From an uncultured Pelagibacteraceae bacterium (GTDB lineage Bacteria > Pseudomonadota > Alphaproteobacteria > Pelagibacterales > Pelagibacteraceae), in NCBI GenBank assembly GCA_902522915.1, contig CABYXQ010000010.1, positions 1-34,589 on the forward strand: DNA of 34,589 nucleotides. The letters are read 5' to 3'. The notes under the pieces were generated by a model that did not search any database, was not told where the DNA came from, and worked only from the letters and a program-made list of their open reading frames with translations. Below, in pieces: positions 24,917-32,703 of this stretch. A program made the position numbers and the translations under genes. Each line of letters begins with the position of its first letter. Position 1 is the first letter of the stretch.

Positions 24917-26496
24917 GAATTAAGTATAAAGTCAGAGGCTCTTTCTGCTATCATCAATGTTGGCGCATTTAAATTACCACTTGTAATTTCTGGCATTACA
25001 GATGCATCAGCTACTCTAATATTTTTTAGACCATGAATTTTTAATTTTTCATCAACAACTGCCATATGATCTGTTCCCATTTTTAAGGTACATGAAGGAT
25101 GATAAGCTGTTTCTGATTTTGATCTAATATAATTCTCTATTTCTTTTTCAGTATTAGCATTTTCACCTGGTCCTATTTCTTTACCAGCAAAAGGTTTCAT
25201 AGAATTTTGAGCTAATATTTTTCTAGCTACGTGAATACATTTAATTGTTTCTTTCAAATCATATTCATCTTCTAAATAATTAAACTGAATTTTAGGGTAA
25301 TCGTATGGGCTCGAGGTATTTAATTTAATATGACCTCTACTTTTTGGTTGATTTAAACTTGCATGTAATTGATATCCATGTCTATCTGGATCTACTGCAC
25401 CATGATCAATTACAAAAGCTGGAAAAAAATGAAATTGTATATTTGGGTAATCTTTATCTGATGATGATTTACAAAAGCCACCTGCCTCTAAAAAGGAAGT
25501 AGAGCAGGGACCACTTTTGTTTATAAACCATTGAAGACCAACTCTTAGCATATTCAATTTATTAATATATGAGTATAAAGTATCTGAAGTTTTACATTCT
25601 TGCTGTATATATGTCTCAAGATGATCTTGAAGGTTTTTTCCAACACCCTTAATATCTTGAATAACATCAACACCTTTTTCTTTTAAGTGTTCTCCAGGAC
25701 CAATACCAGAAACCATAAGTAGTTGAGGAGAATTAATTGATCCTCCACTAAGTATTATTTCTTTATTGGCATAAATTTTTTCAACTTTACCTTTTATTTT
25801 AACTTCAATACCTACAGCCTTCTTTCCTTCAAAAATTATTTTTTCAACAAAAGATTCTGTAAATACTTTTAAATTCTCTCTTTTTCTTACTGGATTTAAA
25901 TAATATTTGGATGCACTCGCTCTTTCTCCTTTATGAATTGTGACATCATACATTCCAAATCCTTCTTGATCTTCTCCATTCATATCTTGATTTATTTTAT
26001 GTCCTGCCTCTTTTGCTGAGTCTAAAAAAGCTTTAAATAAAGGATTTTTATTTTTAGAATGATTTATAGGAAGAATACCATTTCCTCCTCTATATTTATT
26101 TTCACCTTCAGACCATGTTTCAATTTTTTTAAAAAAAGGCAAAACCTTTTCATAACTCCATTCTTTGAGACCAAATGATGACCATCTTTCATAGTCATTT
26201 TTATTACCCCTTACATAAACCATTCCATTATGAGCAGAACATCCGCCAATCATTTTTCCTCTTGGACAAAATATTCTTCTATTATTTAAGTGTGGCTCTG
26301 GTTCAGAATAATATTTATAGTTATATTTTGGATCATGCATTGTATATAAAATAGCAAGAGGCATATTTACTTTCCAAATATCGCTATTTTTACCCGCTTC
26401 GAAAATTGCAACATTATTTTGGCTTTTAGCAGATAATCTGTTTGCGAGAACACAACCAGCTGTACCTGCACCAATAATTAAATAATCAAATTTCAA
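24913..26496 (-). CDS. GMC-family FAD oxidoreductase (choline-dehydrogenase-like)
   Basis: FAD enzyme that oxidises an alcohol to an aldehyde. Starting at TTG 26496 gives 527 residues, beginning just before FDYLIIGAGTAGCVLANRLS, the FAD-binding motif; another TTG at 26535 would overlap the upstream gene by 29 bases. No in-frame ATG precedes the FAD motif, so a non-ATG start is required. CSAHNGMVYVRGNKNDYE is GMC signature 1 and GGSINSPQLLMVSGIGP signature 2. The active-site pair is H466 in YHPSCTLKMG and N510 in GNLNAPT. It closely resembles BetA-type enzymes, but choline as substrate is only a guess. Confidence 0.9.
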   Translation of the reverse strand: MKFDYLIIGAGTAGCVLANRLSAKSQNNVAIFEAGKNSDIWKVNMPLAILYTMHDPKYNYKYYSEPEPHLNNRRIFCPRGKMIGGCSAHNGMVYVRGNKNDYERWSSFGLKEWSYEKVLPFFKKIETWSEGENKYRGGNGILPINHSKNKNPLFKAFLDSAKEAGHKINQDMNGEDQEGFGMYDVTIHKGERASASKYYLNPVRKRENLKVFTESFVEKIIFEGKKAVGIEVKIKGKVEKIYANKEIILSGGSINSPQLLMVSGIGPGEHLKEKGVDVIQDIKGVGKNLQDHLETYIQQECKTSDTLYSYINKLNMLRVGLQWFINKSGPCSTSFLEAGGFCKSSSDKDYPNIQFHFFPAFVIDHGAVDPDRHGYQLHASLNQPKSRGHIKLNTSSPYDYPKIQFNYLEDEYDLKETIKCIHVARKILAQNSMKPFAGKEIGPGENANTEKEIENYIRSKSETAYHPSCTLKMGTDHMAVVDEKLKIHGLKNIRVADASVMPEITSGNLNAPTLMIAERASDFILNS

Positions 26497-26506
26497 TGTA
26501 ATATTT

Positions 26507-27340
26507 TTATTGTGGGTTATCGCCTTCGATAGCAATTCTATCCATTATTCTCTCATAACCTAAACCTCTTCCGGGAAAAAAGTCAGCTATGGCATAATGA
26601 ATTACACTTCTATTGTCCCAAATGGCCACAGCATTTTCAGTCCAGTTAAATCTACAAGTAAGATCAAGTCTAGCTTGATGCTCAAATATTTCCTGTAAAA
26701 TTTTATCACTTTCCTCTTTTTCTAAACCAATAATTTGTTTTGTGTAGGTCCAATTAACATATAAAATTTTATTACCTGTTTCTGGATGTGTTCTGACTAT
26801 TGGATGTTCATTGGAGTAAGAGTCGTAATTTCTTTTTTCATTTCCTTCCATATATTTATAGTTATCAATAAAAAATTCTGCTCCAAGTGAACTATGAACT
26901 GCTTTTTTATTAATTATTTTACTTTGGATTTTAGGGTCTAATGTTTCCCATGCTAATTCCATATTTGAAAAACAAGTATCTCCACCAACAGGAGGAATTT
27001 TCACTGACTTTAATATTACTGCTTTGGTAGGTTTAGAATTATAACTTACATCACTATGCCAGTTTTCACCCCATTGGTTTTTTTCTTCTTTACCTTTAAT
27101 AATCCTTACAATTTCTGGATGATCTTTTAATCCTTTAACATATGCATGTGTTTCTAGAGGACCAAATTTTGCTGCAAGAGCTATTTGCTGTTCATTTGTA
27201 ATGGGCTGATCTCTAAAAAAAATTACTTTATGCTCTAATAATAAGTCATTTATTTTCTTAAAATTTTGATCAGAAGTATCAGTTAAATCAATTCCACTAA
27301 TTTCTGCACCTAATGCTCCTGATAATAATTTAATTTCCAT
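26507..27340 (-). CDS. TauD/TfdA-family 2-oxoglutarate oxygenase
   Basis: 277 residues, normal for TauD. The start LSGALGAEISGIDLTD is characteristic of the family. Iron ligands are H95 and D97 in NWHSDVSY and H248 in NRSVIHYAI; the 2-oxoglutarate arginine is about R264 in GLGYERIMDRI. Members hydroxylate taurine, 2,4-D, sulfate esters, betaines and others. With the GMC oxidoreductase and the thioesterase it may form a route for a small organic amine, sulfonate or ether. Its ATG overlaps the thioesterase stop by one base (TAATG). Confidence 0.9.
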   Translation of the reverse strand: MEIKLLSGALGAEISGIDLTDTSDQNFKKINDLLLEHKVIFFRDQPITNEQQIALAAKFGPLETHAYVKGLKDHPEIVRIIKGKEEKNQWGENWHSDVSYNSKPTKAVILKSVKIPPVGGDTCFSNMELAWETLDPKIQSKIINKKAVHSSLGAEFFIDNYKYMEGNEKRNYDSYSNEHPIVRTHPETGNKILYVNWTYTKQIIGLEKEESDKILQEIFEHQARLDLTCRFNWTENAVAIWDNRSVIHYAIADFFPGRGLGYERIMDRIAIEGDNPQ

Positions 27341-27807
27341 TATTTTTTTAATTTATCACTAAATATTAAATTATCATTTAGAAAGTTTGATTTATTTAAT
27401 TTAATAAAATCATCTATAATTTTTACTTTTTCTTCCTCAAATTCTGAAACTTTTCTTTTACCAAGATCCATATAAAGAGCCAAAACTTCAGTTGTGGCTG
27501 ATAAGTCATTTGTTGATTTCTCACGCATTTCTAATTTGTAATGTAATCTTTTTTTATCGTGATCTAGGTGAGACAATGAAACTATAACTTCATCATTTTG
27601 CTTTACTTCTCTAATATAGCTAGTGTGAGTTTCAACTACCATCGTGCTTTTTTTTGTAGTTTTAGCTGAATGTTCACCCATTTTAAATTTAGATAAAATT
27701 ACTTCTGCGCCCATATCAAATACCAAAATATAATATGATAAATTCATGTGGCCATTGTAATCAATCCAATCTTTAATTATTTTTTTATCAACAAGTGTAA
27801 CGGTCAT
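27340..27807 (-). CDS. Hotdog-fold acyl-CoA thioesterase (betainyl-CoA-thioesterase-like)
   Basis: 155 residues with a single hotdog domain. The segment DWIDYNGHMNLSYYILVFDMG is the family's helix-entry motif, with the Asn-Gly-His-Met-Asn run seen in 4-hydroxybenzoyl-CoA thioesterases and in the thioesterase linked to carnitine dehydrogenase. ETHTSYIREVKQNDEVIV and LHYKLEMREK fit the central strands. The likeness to betainyl-CoA thioesterase, next to a choline-dehydrogenase-like enzyme and a TauD oxygenase, hints at quaternary-amine catabolism. It starts two bases after the ParA stop. Confidence 0.75.
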   Translation of the reverse strand: MTVTLVDKKIIKDWIDYNGHMNLSYYILVFDMGAEVILSKFKMGEHSAKTTKKSTMVVETHTSYIREVKQNDEVIVSLSHLDHDKKRLHYKLEMREKSTNDLSATTEVLALYMDLGKRKVSEFEEEKVKIIDDFIKLNKSNFLNDNLIFSDKLKK

Positions 27808-27809
27808 AG

Positions 27810-28448
27810 TTATTTTATTTCTGAGAGTATCTGATCTGATAAATTTTTAATTTCTTCAACTGCATTACCTTTTTTTTGTTTTTCTACCGCTGTTTTACCT
27901 TCGCCCATAGAAGAAGTATAAATTTGTCGATTTCCAATTATTGTTTTAGTTGAAGAAAGATCAAGACTTTTTATAAAATCTTTTGTTTTTTCAATAAGTT
28001 TTGATCTCTGACTCGATCTATTTATTTGTACTAGAATTTTTTTATTCGCTTTTTTTGCTATATCAACTATTGCCCCTGTTGCCCAAAAATCTACATGTGA
28101 TGCTGCCATCGGTATTAAAACTAAATCTGCAGCTTCAATTGAAGGTCTCGCATCTGATTCAATTTTTGGAGGAGTATCAATAATTACAATATCATTATCA
28201 TTTTTTAAGGTTTTAGACTCGTATTGAGCTCCCCATAAGCTAGCAGTTTTAAATGTAAGATTTTCACTAGAAACTTTTTTTTCAGTTCGTATCATAAACC
28301 ATTTTCCAAGACTTCCTTGAGGATCTGTATCAATAATAGCTACTTTTAAATTATGATATTTTATAAATGCTAAAGCAAGATGAACGGCAAGTGTTGTTTT
28401 GCCAGTCCCTCCTTTTTGCTGAGAAATAGTTATTACCTTAGAAAGCAT
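27810..28448 (-). CDS. Orphan ParA-like Walker ATPase
   Basis: 212 residues of the ParA/MinD class. Deviant Walker A KGGTGKTT (residues 12-19), Walker A' IIDTDPQGSLGKW, and Walker B VIIDTPPK are intact. It is short and lacks the N-terminal DNA-binding domain of plasmid ParA; no parB gene or parS site is seen nearby, so a chromosome-partition role is not supported. TATAAT at 28462-28467 (minus strand) is a likely -10, and a perfect palindrome TTAGCGCTAA (28448-28457) abuts the start codon and may be an operator. It heads a row of metabolic genes, with a two-base gap to the thioesterase. Confidence 0.87.
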   Translation of the reverse strand: MLSKVITISQQKGGTGKTTLAVHLALAFIKYHNLKVAIIDTDPQGSLGKWFMIRTEKKVSSENLTFKTASLWGAQYESKTLKNDNDIVIIDTPPKIESDARPSIEAADLVLIPMAASHVDFWATGAIVDIAKKANKKILVQINRSSQRSKLIEKTKDFIKSLDLSSTKTIIGNRQIYTSSMGEGKTAVEKQKKGNAVEEIKNLSDQILSEIK

Positions 28449-28634
28449 TAGCGCTAAATATATTATATAATGAATAGATGTTCGAACGAATAAGGATAAA
28501 TTTAAAAAATTTTAATTAAATTCTATCACTGATTGTATTTTATAAATATTTATTAATTATTTAAAAAAATAATGAGTAAATTTTTTTTTAACTACATATA
28601 AAAATTATATATTTAAAATATAAACACTTTTAAT

Positions 28635-28663
28635 TTGCTTTGATGATGATTTTAATCTTAAAT
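28635..28663 (+). promoter_or_regulatory. Candidate promoter of the rhodopsin operon
   Basis: In the 244-bp gap between the divergent parA and rhodopsin genes, TTGCTT (28635-28640) and TTAAAT (28658-28663) are spaced by 17 bp. The transcript would start near 28670, just before the GAGAGGG sequence upstream of the rhodopsin ATG. The rest of the gap is very AT-rich with a small palindrome GTTCGAAC at 28480-28487 and no other gene. Confidence 0.45.
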
Positions 28664-28692
28664 AAGCCTTGAGAGGGTAAAATTTTTATCGT

Positions 28693-29397
28693 ATGAACAA
28701 ATTATTATTACCCCAAGACGTTGTTGGGGGATCTTTTTGGTTAATTTCGGTTGCAATGATAGGTGCAGCGATATTTTTCTTTCTTGAAAGAGGACGGCTG
28801 GCTCCAAAATGGGGGACGGTAATGAATTTGGTTGGTGTAATTGCCCTAATGTCATCGATACACTACTTCTATGCTAAAAATTTATGGGTTTTAAATGGTC
28901 AAGCACCAACGGCTCTTCGATATATCGATTGGCTGCTAACTTTTCCTCTTACAATTCTAACTTTTTATGTAATGCTTAAGTCAGTTACGGATATTAAGCG
29001 TGGAATGTTCTGGAGATTGTTAGTTGGGACATTAGTTTGGGTTGTTGCTCAGCTTTTAGGTGCTTATGGATACATGAGTGTAACTCTTGGGTTCCTAGTA
29101 GGTATTGTTGGATGGCTTTATATAATTGGAGAACTTTATATGGGAGATGCAGGACGAGCTAATGCATCTTGTAATAATGAGCGTGTACAAATGGCTTTTT
29201 TTGCAAATAGACTAATAATTACAATAGGTTTTTCGATTTATCATATTGGATATTTTATAGAGCACTTAGCAGGAGGAGCCAATATTAATAGTTTAAACAT
29301 AATTTATAATTTAGCTGACATATTAAATAAAGTTATTTTTGGAATGATAATTTACAGTGCAGCTTTAGAAGACACAAAGAAAGGTAATCAGAATTAA
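28693..29397 (+). CDS. Divergent proteorhodopsin-family microbial rhodopsin
   Basis: Seven-helix retinal protein of 234 residues with no cleavable signal peptide. Conserved: H57 (PR H75), R76, the proton acceptor D79 in RYIDWLLT (PR D97), T83 (T101), counter-ion D209 and the Schiff-base lysine K213 in NLADILNKVIFG (K231). Unusual: the proton-donor position (PR E108) is T90 in FPLTILTFYV; the colour-tuning position 105 is T87, neither Leu nor Gln; and helix F reads GFSIYHIGYF, with F180 and H184 where the family has Trp and Pro. It should bind retinal, but fast proton pumping is doubtful; a slow pump, sensor or other role is possible. No retinal-synthesis genes are near. It begins an operon with an SPFH protein. 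Confidence 0.92.
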   Translation: MNKLLLPQDVVGGSFWLISVAMIGAAIFFFLERGRLAPKWGTVMNLVGVIALMSSIHYFYAKNLWVLNGQAPTALRYIDWLLTFPLTILTFYVMLKSVTDIKRGMFWRLLVGTLVWVVAQLLGAYGYMSVTLGFLVGIVGWLYIIGELYMGDAGRANASCNNERVQMAFFANRLIITIGFSIYHIGYFIEHLAGGANINSLNIIYNLADILNKVIFGMIIYSAALEDTKKGNQN

Positions 29398-29411
29398 AGG
29401 GGGAATAATAT

Positions 29412-31391
29412 ATGACTAAAGGAGCAGACATAATAGCGGGTATAATTTTAGTTGCACTAGCAATTGCAATTATTGTTTATTTGTTACACTGGCTATACAG
29501 AAGATCTTCAAAAGAAGTTTCGTTTGTACGTACAGGAATGTTAGGAGAAAAAGTTGTTATATCTGGAGGTGCTTTTGTCTTACCTATAATTCATAATATT
29601 ACACAAGTAGGAATGCGAACACTCAGCTTAAATATAAAAAGAGCAGGAGATAAATCGCTAATTACAAAAGATAGAATGAGAGCAGAACTTGTTACAGAAT
29701 TTTTTACTAAAGTTCCACCTGAAGCCAAAGCAGTTTCAACTGCAGCTCAAACTTTAGGAAATAGAACTCTTGATCCAGAACATTTAAAAGAAGTTGTGGC
29801 TGGTCGTTTTGCAGATGCACTTGGAGAAGTTGCAGCAAAAATGACTTTAGATGAAATACAAGAAAATCGAGGACAATTTGTTAAAGAGGTTGCAAAAATT
29901 GCAAATGAGTCAATAGGTCATACAGGATTAGCACTTGAAACAGTTTCTATTATATCACTTGATCAAGCGCCAATTGAAATGTTTAATCCAGCCAATACTT
30001 TTGACTCTCAAGGTTTAACACAATTGACAGAACAAATTGAAGAAAGAAAGAAAAAAAGAAACGATATTACTCAAGATACAAAAATCTCAATTGAAAATAA
30101 AAATTTAGAGACTGTTCAAAAAGAATTAGAAATTAAGAAAAATGAAGAGTTTTCTAAATATCAACAAGAGAGAGAAATTGCAATTCAAAGAGCAAAAGAA
30201 AAAACTGAAACAATAAAAGAAAAAGCAGAAAAAGAAAGAGAAGCAGAAGAAGCTGAAATTAGAAGTCAAGAACAAATAGAAGTAGCAAAAATTTCTCAAA
30301 ATCAAGTAATTGAGGTTGAAAGAAAATTAACAGAAACAAGGCTTATCGAAGAAATTGAAAAACGTAGAAAAGAGCAAAATGAATTAGAGAAGAACTCAGC
30401 GTTTGAGATAAGACAAAAAGATTTAGAAACTGAAGTTAAAATTTTAAATCTTGATAAAGAAAGTGAGTATGCAAGACTTGAAAAGCAAAGACAAGTTGAC
30501 ATCAAACGTGCTCAAGAAAAAGCAGCTATTATAAAAGAACAATCTGAGAGACAAAAGGAAGCTGAAGAAGCACAAATTGTTTCGGAGCAACAAGTTAAAA
30601 ATGCCAAGATTGAACAACAAAAAAATATAGACTCTCATAGAATAGAATCTGAAAGGGTAGTAAGACTTCTTGATATAGAAAAAGCTAAAAGATTAAGTAT
30701 TGAAGAGCATCAAAAAAATCTTGAAGTGATTAATAAGTCAAAACAGGTTTTAAAATCTAAAGCAGAAGAGGAAAATTCAAGAGCTAGAGCTATAGAAGCA
30801 GAAGAAAAAGCTAATTCAGCTAGGTATGTAGAAAAGGCACAAGGAATTAAAAAAGTAGATGTAATAACAGCTGCTTCAAAAGCAGAACAGGATAGGCATG
30901 CAACTATGGCAGCAAAATTGAGATATGAAATAGATGCCGCTGGTAAAGAAGCATTAAATTCTGCTGAAAATCTTAGAAGTGATGCAAGTAGAAGAAGTGC
31001 GTTACGTTTAAAACTTGCCGACAAAATTGAGTCAATTATTAGAGAAAGTGTTAAACCGATGGCTAACATTGGAGACATAAAAATTGTTGATGTTAATGGT
31101 TTGCCAGGTTTTAGTGGAACATCTAGTACTGGAGGAGGGAGTAACGGAGAAACTTCTGATGGCGCAGGTGGATCTGCAAGAAGTGGAAATTTAGCGGATA
31201 ATGTGGTTAGTTCTGCATTGCGTTACAGAGCTCATCAACCTTTCTTAGATAGCTTGCTAAAAGAAATTGGAATGGCACCAGGAGAAATAAGTAATATCAG
31301 AAATATTTTAGGTGATTATGAAAATCCAAAAAAAGATTATCATATGAATTTTGATAATGATCCAACCAAAGGATCTAAAGGTTCTAAATAA
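29412..31391 (+). CDS. SPFH/flotillin-like (YqiK-type) membrane protein with repeated coiled coil
   Basis: 659 residues. An N-terminal membrane helix (about residues 7-29) is followed by an SPFH domain (about 35-200: SFVRTGMLGEKVVISGGAFV through LALETVSIISLDQAPIEMFN), then a highly charged coiled coil to about residue 545 and a Gly/Ser-rich linker (567-592) before a short C-terminal domain with HQPFLDSLLKEIG. Two 100-residue coiled-coil units repeat with a 106-residue period. Such proteins form oligomeric membrane scaffolds or microdomains. A strong ribosome site AAAGGGGGAA lies before the ATG, 14 bases after the rhodopsin gene. Organising the rhodopsin in the membrane is a tempting but untested role. 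Confidence 0.88.
   Translation: MTKGADIIAGIILVALAIAIIVYLLHWLYRRSSKEVSFVRTGMLGEKVVISGGAFVLPIIHNITQVGMRTLSLNIKRAGDKSLITKDRMRAELVTEFFTKVPPEAKAVSTAAQTLGNRTLDPEHLKEVVAGRFADALGEVAAKMTLDEIQENRGQFVKEVAKIANESIGHTGLALETVSIISLDQAPIEMFNPANTFDSQGLTQLTEQIEERKKKRNDITQDTKISIENKNLETVQKELEIKKNEEFSKYQQEREIAIQRAKEKTETIKEKAEKEREAEEAEIRSQEQIEVAKISQNQVIEVERKLTETRLIEEIEKRRKEQNELEKNSAFEIRQKDLETEVKILNLDKESEYARLEKQRQVDIKRAQEKAAIIKEQSERQKEAEEAQIVSEQQVKNAKIEQQKNIDSHRIESERVVRLLDIEKAKRLSIEEHQKNLEVINKSKQVLKSKAEEENSRARAIEAEEKANSARYVEKAQGIKKVDVITAASKAEQDRHATMAAKLRYEIDAAGKEALNSAENLRSDASRRSALRLKLADKIESIIRESVKPMANIGDIKIVDVNGLPGFSGTSSTGGGSNGETSDGAGGSARSGNLADNVVSSALRYRAHQPFLDSLLKEIGMAPGEISNIRNILGDYENPKKDYHMNFDNDPTKGSKGSK
30030..30644 (+). 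repeat. Internal coiled-coil duplication in the SPFH protein
   Basis: Residues 207-305 and 313-411 align without gaps at a 106-residue (318-bp) offset. Examples: EQIEERKKKRND with EEIEKRRKEQNE, NKNLETV with QKDLETE, REAEEAEI with KEAEEAQI. A weaker third copy begins near SIEEHQKNLEV (residue 429). The copies differ in sequence, so the duplication is old. Confidence 0.75.
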
Positions 31392-31405
31392 AGAGTTAAA
31401 AATAT

Positions 31406-31795
31406 ATGAGTAGTGATTTAAATAGTTGGGCAAAAAAGTACGAAGAACTTACAAATAGTGATGAAACTATTGCCGCAATGGCAAAATATTATTCATGCTC
31501 ATTTATGTTTGATATGGAAAAAGCAAAAGTCATTATCGAAATGCACGATGGTAAAGTAAAAAATATTAATACTAACCCAGGTCCATTAGACCCATATGAC
31601 TTTGCATTAAGAGCTTCTGCAAATACCTGGAAAGAATTTAGTCAACCTATGCCAAAACCTATGTATCACGGTATATGGTCAGCAAGTTTTAGAAAAGATT
31701 TAAAAATAGAGGGCAATCATTTAATTTTAATGAAAAATTTAAGAAATTTTACTGTTCAATTTGAATTATTAAGAAAATCAGGAGTACCAGTTTAA
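31406..31795 (+). CDS. Small SCP2-like protein of unknown function
   Basis: 129 residues, soluble, no signal peptide. The strand-helix pattern FMFDMEKAKVIIEMHDGKVK, DPYDFALRASANTWKEF and the closing IEGNHLILMKNLRNFTVQF resembles a sterol-carrier-protein-2 fold (strand with D/G-K turn, "DF-L-S...W", C-terminal strand). I am not certain of the family. It lies 14 bases after the SPFH gene and 33 before the alpha/beta hydrolase, inside the amidase-like operon; it may bind a lipid or small hydrophobic ligand. Confidence 0.5.
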   Translation: MSSDLNSWAKKYEELTNSDETIAAMAKYYSCSFMFDMEKAKVIIEMHDGKVKNINTNPGPLDPYDFALRASANTWKEFSQPMPKPMYHGIWSASFRKDLKIEGNHLILMKNLRNFTVQFELLRKSGVPV

Positions 31796-31828
31796 GATGA
31801 ATTTTGTTGAATTAGAAGGAGTACAAAA

Positions 31829-32683
31829 ATGGTAAAGCATCACAGTGTAGTAGGTCGTTATGTTACTATTGAAGTAGATGATTGCGAATATAAAGTTTTT
31901 TATCTTCAAAATGGAAAAGGTATACCATTAATATGCCAACACACAGCTGGTTGTCACAATCATCAATGGAGAGGACTTCTTGAAGATGAGGAAATTATAA
32001 AAAATTATAATGTAATTGCATATGATTTACCTAGACATGGAAAATCAGACCCTCCACACAATAAAGAATTTTGGAAAGAAGAATATAAACTAACTGCAGA
32101 CCATTATTGCAATTTTATAGTTAAATTATGTGAAGCTTTAGACTTAAAAAATCCTATTTTTATGGGATCTTCTTTTGGAGGAAATGTAGCTTTGCAATTA
32201 GCTCTTCGCCATCCTAATAAATTTAGAGCTGTAATTCCAGTTGAAGCAGCTGACCATGCGCCAGGTTTTTATTTAGATTGGTGGAGACATCCACATGCTA
32301 ATGCAGCACAAGTTTGTGGAAGTGGTACGTGGGATTTAATGGCACCTCAATCACCTGAAAGAGATAGATGGTTAACATGGCATTATTACACTCAAGGCTC
32401 TGAGGCATTTAAAGGAGACTTATATTTTTATTCAGTTGATCATGATTTAAGAAATGAATTGAAGAATATTGATGGACACAAATGTCCAGTAATTATGATG
32501 ACAGGAACTTATGATTATTTGACACCACCAGAAGCAACCGAAAATACAGCAAGACAAATTAAAGGTGGAGTTTATATAGAAATGCCAGATATAGGGCATT
32601 TTCCAATGAGTGAAAATCACGAGTTATTTAGAGTTTATTTATTAGAAGCATTAAAAATAATTCAAGAAAGGACCAATAAGTAA
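31829..32683 (+). CDS. Alpha/beta hydrolase in the formamidase-like cluster
   Basis: 284 residues. Catalytic triad S115 in FMGSSFGGNVALQLA, D229 in MTGTYDYLTPP and H257 in PDIGHFPMSEN; oxyanion-side HTAGCHNHQW near residue 38. AYDLPRHGKSDPP is the typical strand-4 loop of epoxide hydrolase/haloperoxidase-like members. A clear ribosome site (GAAGGAG) precedes the ATG by seven bases. Its place directly before the two dimethylformamidase-like subunits suggests that it acts on the same compound, perhaps an ester or amide precursor. Confidence 0.87.
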   Translation: MVKHHSVVGRYVTIEVDDCEYKVFYLQNGKGIPLICQHTAGCHNHQWRGLLEDEEIIKNYNVIAYDLPRHGKSDPPHNKEFWKEEYKLTADHYCNFIVKLCEALDLKNPIFMGSSFGGNVALQLALRHPNKFRAVIPVEAADHAPGFYLDWWRHPHANAAQVCGSGTWDLMAPQSPERDRWLTWHYYTQGSEAFKGDLYFYSVDHDLRNELKNIDGHKCPVIMMTGTYDYLTPPEATENTARQIKGGVYIEMPDIGHFPMSENHELFRVYLLEALKIIQERTNK

Positions 32684-32703
32684 TTTATTTACTGGGAGGT
32701 AAT

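Noticed and set aside
28480-28487. GTTCGAAC palindrome between parA and rhodopsin, considered as a LexA box or tRNA T-loop
   Set aside because: The alphaproteobacterial LexA box is a GTTC-N7-GTTC direct repeat, and there are no flanking tRNA stems.
30710-31078. A 122-codon frame antisense to the SPFH coiled coil
   Set aside because: A serine/leucine-rich product is what the complement of Lys/Glu/Ala-rich codons gives; no start signal and the sense gene is certain.
31797-31835. A 12-codon frame (MNFVELEGVQKW) just before the alpha/beta hydrolase, whose stop overlaps that gene's start
   Set aside because: It contains the ribosome site of the next gene and is too short and polar to support; chance is more likely than for the 22-residue frame.
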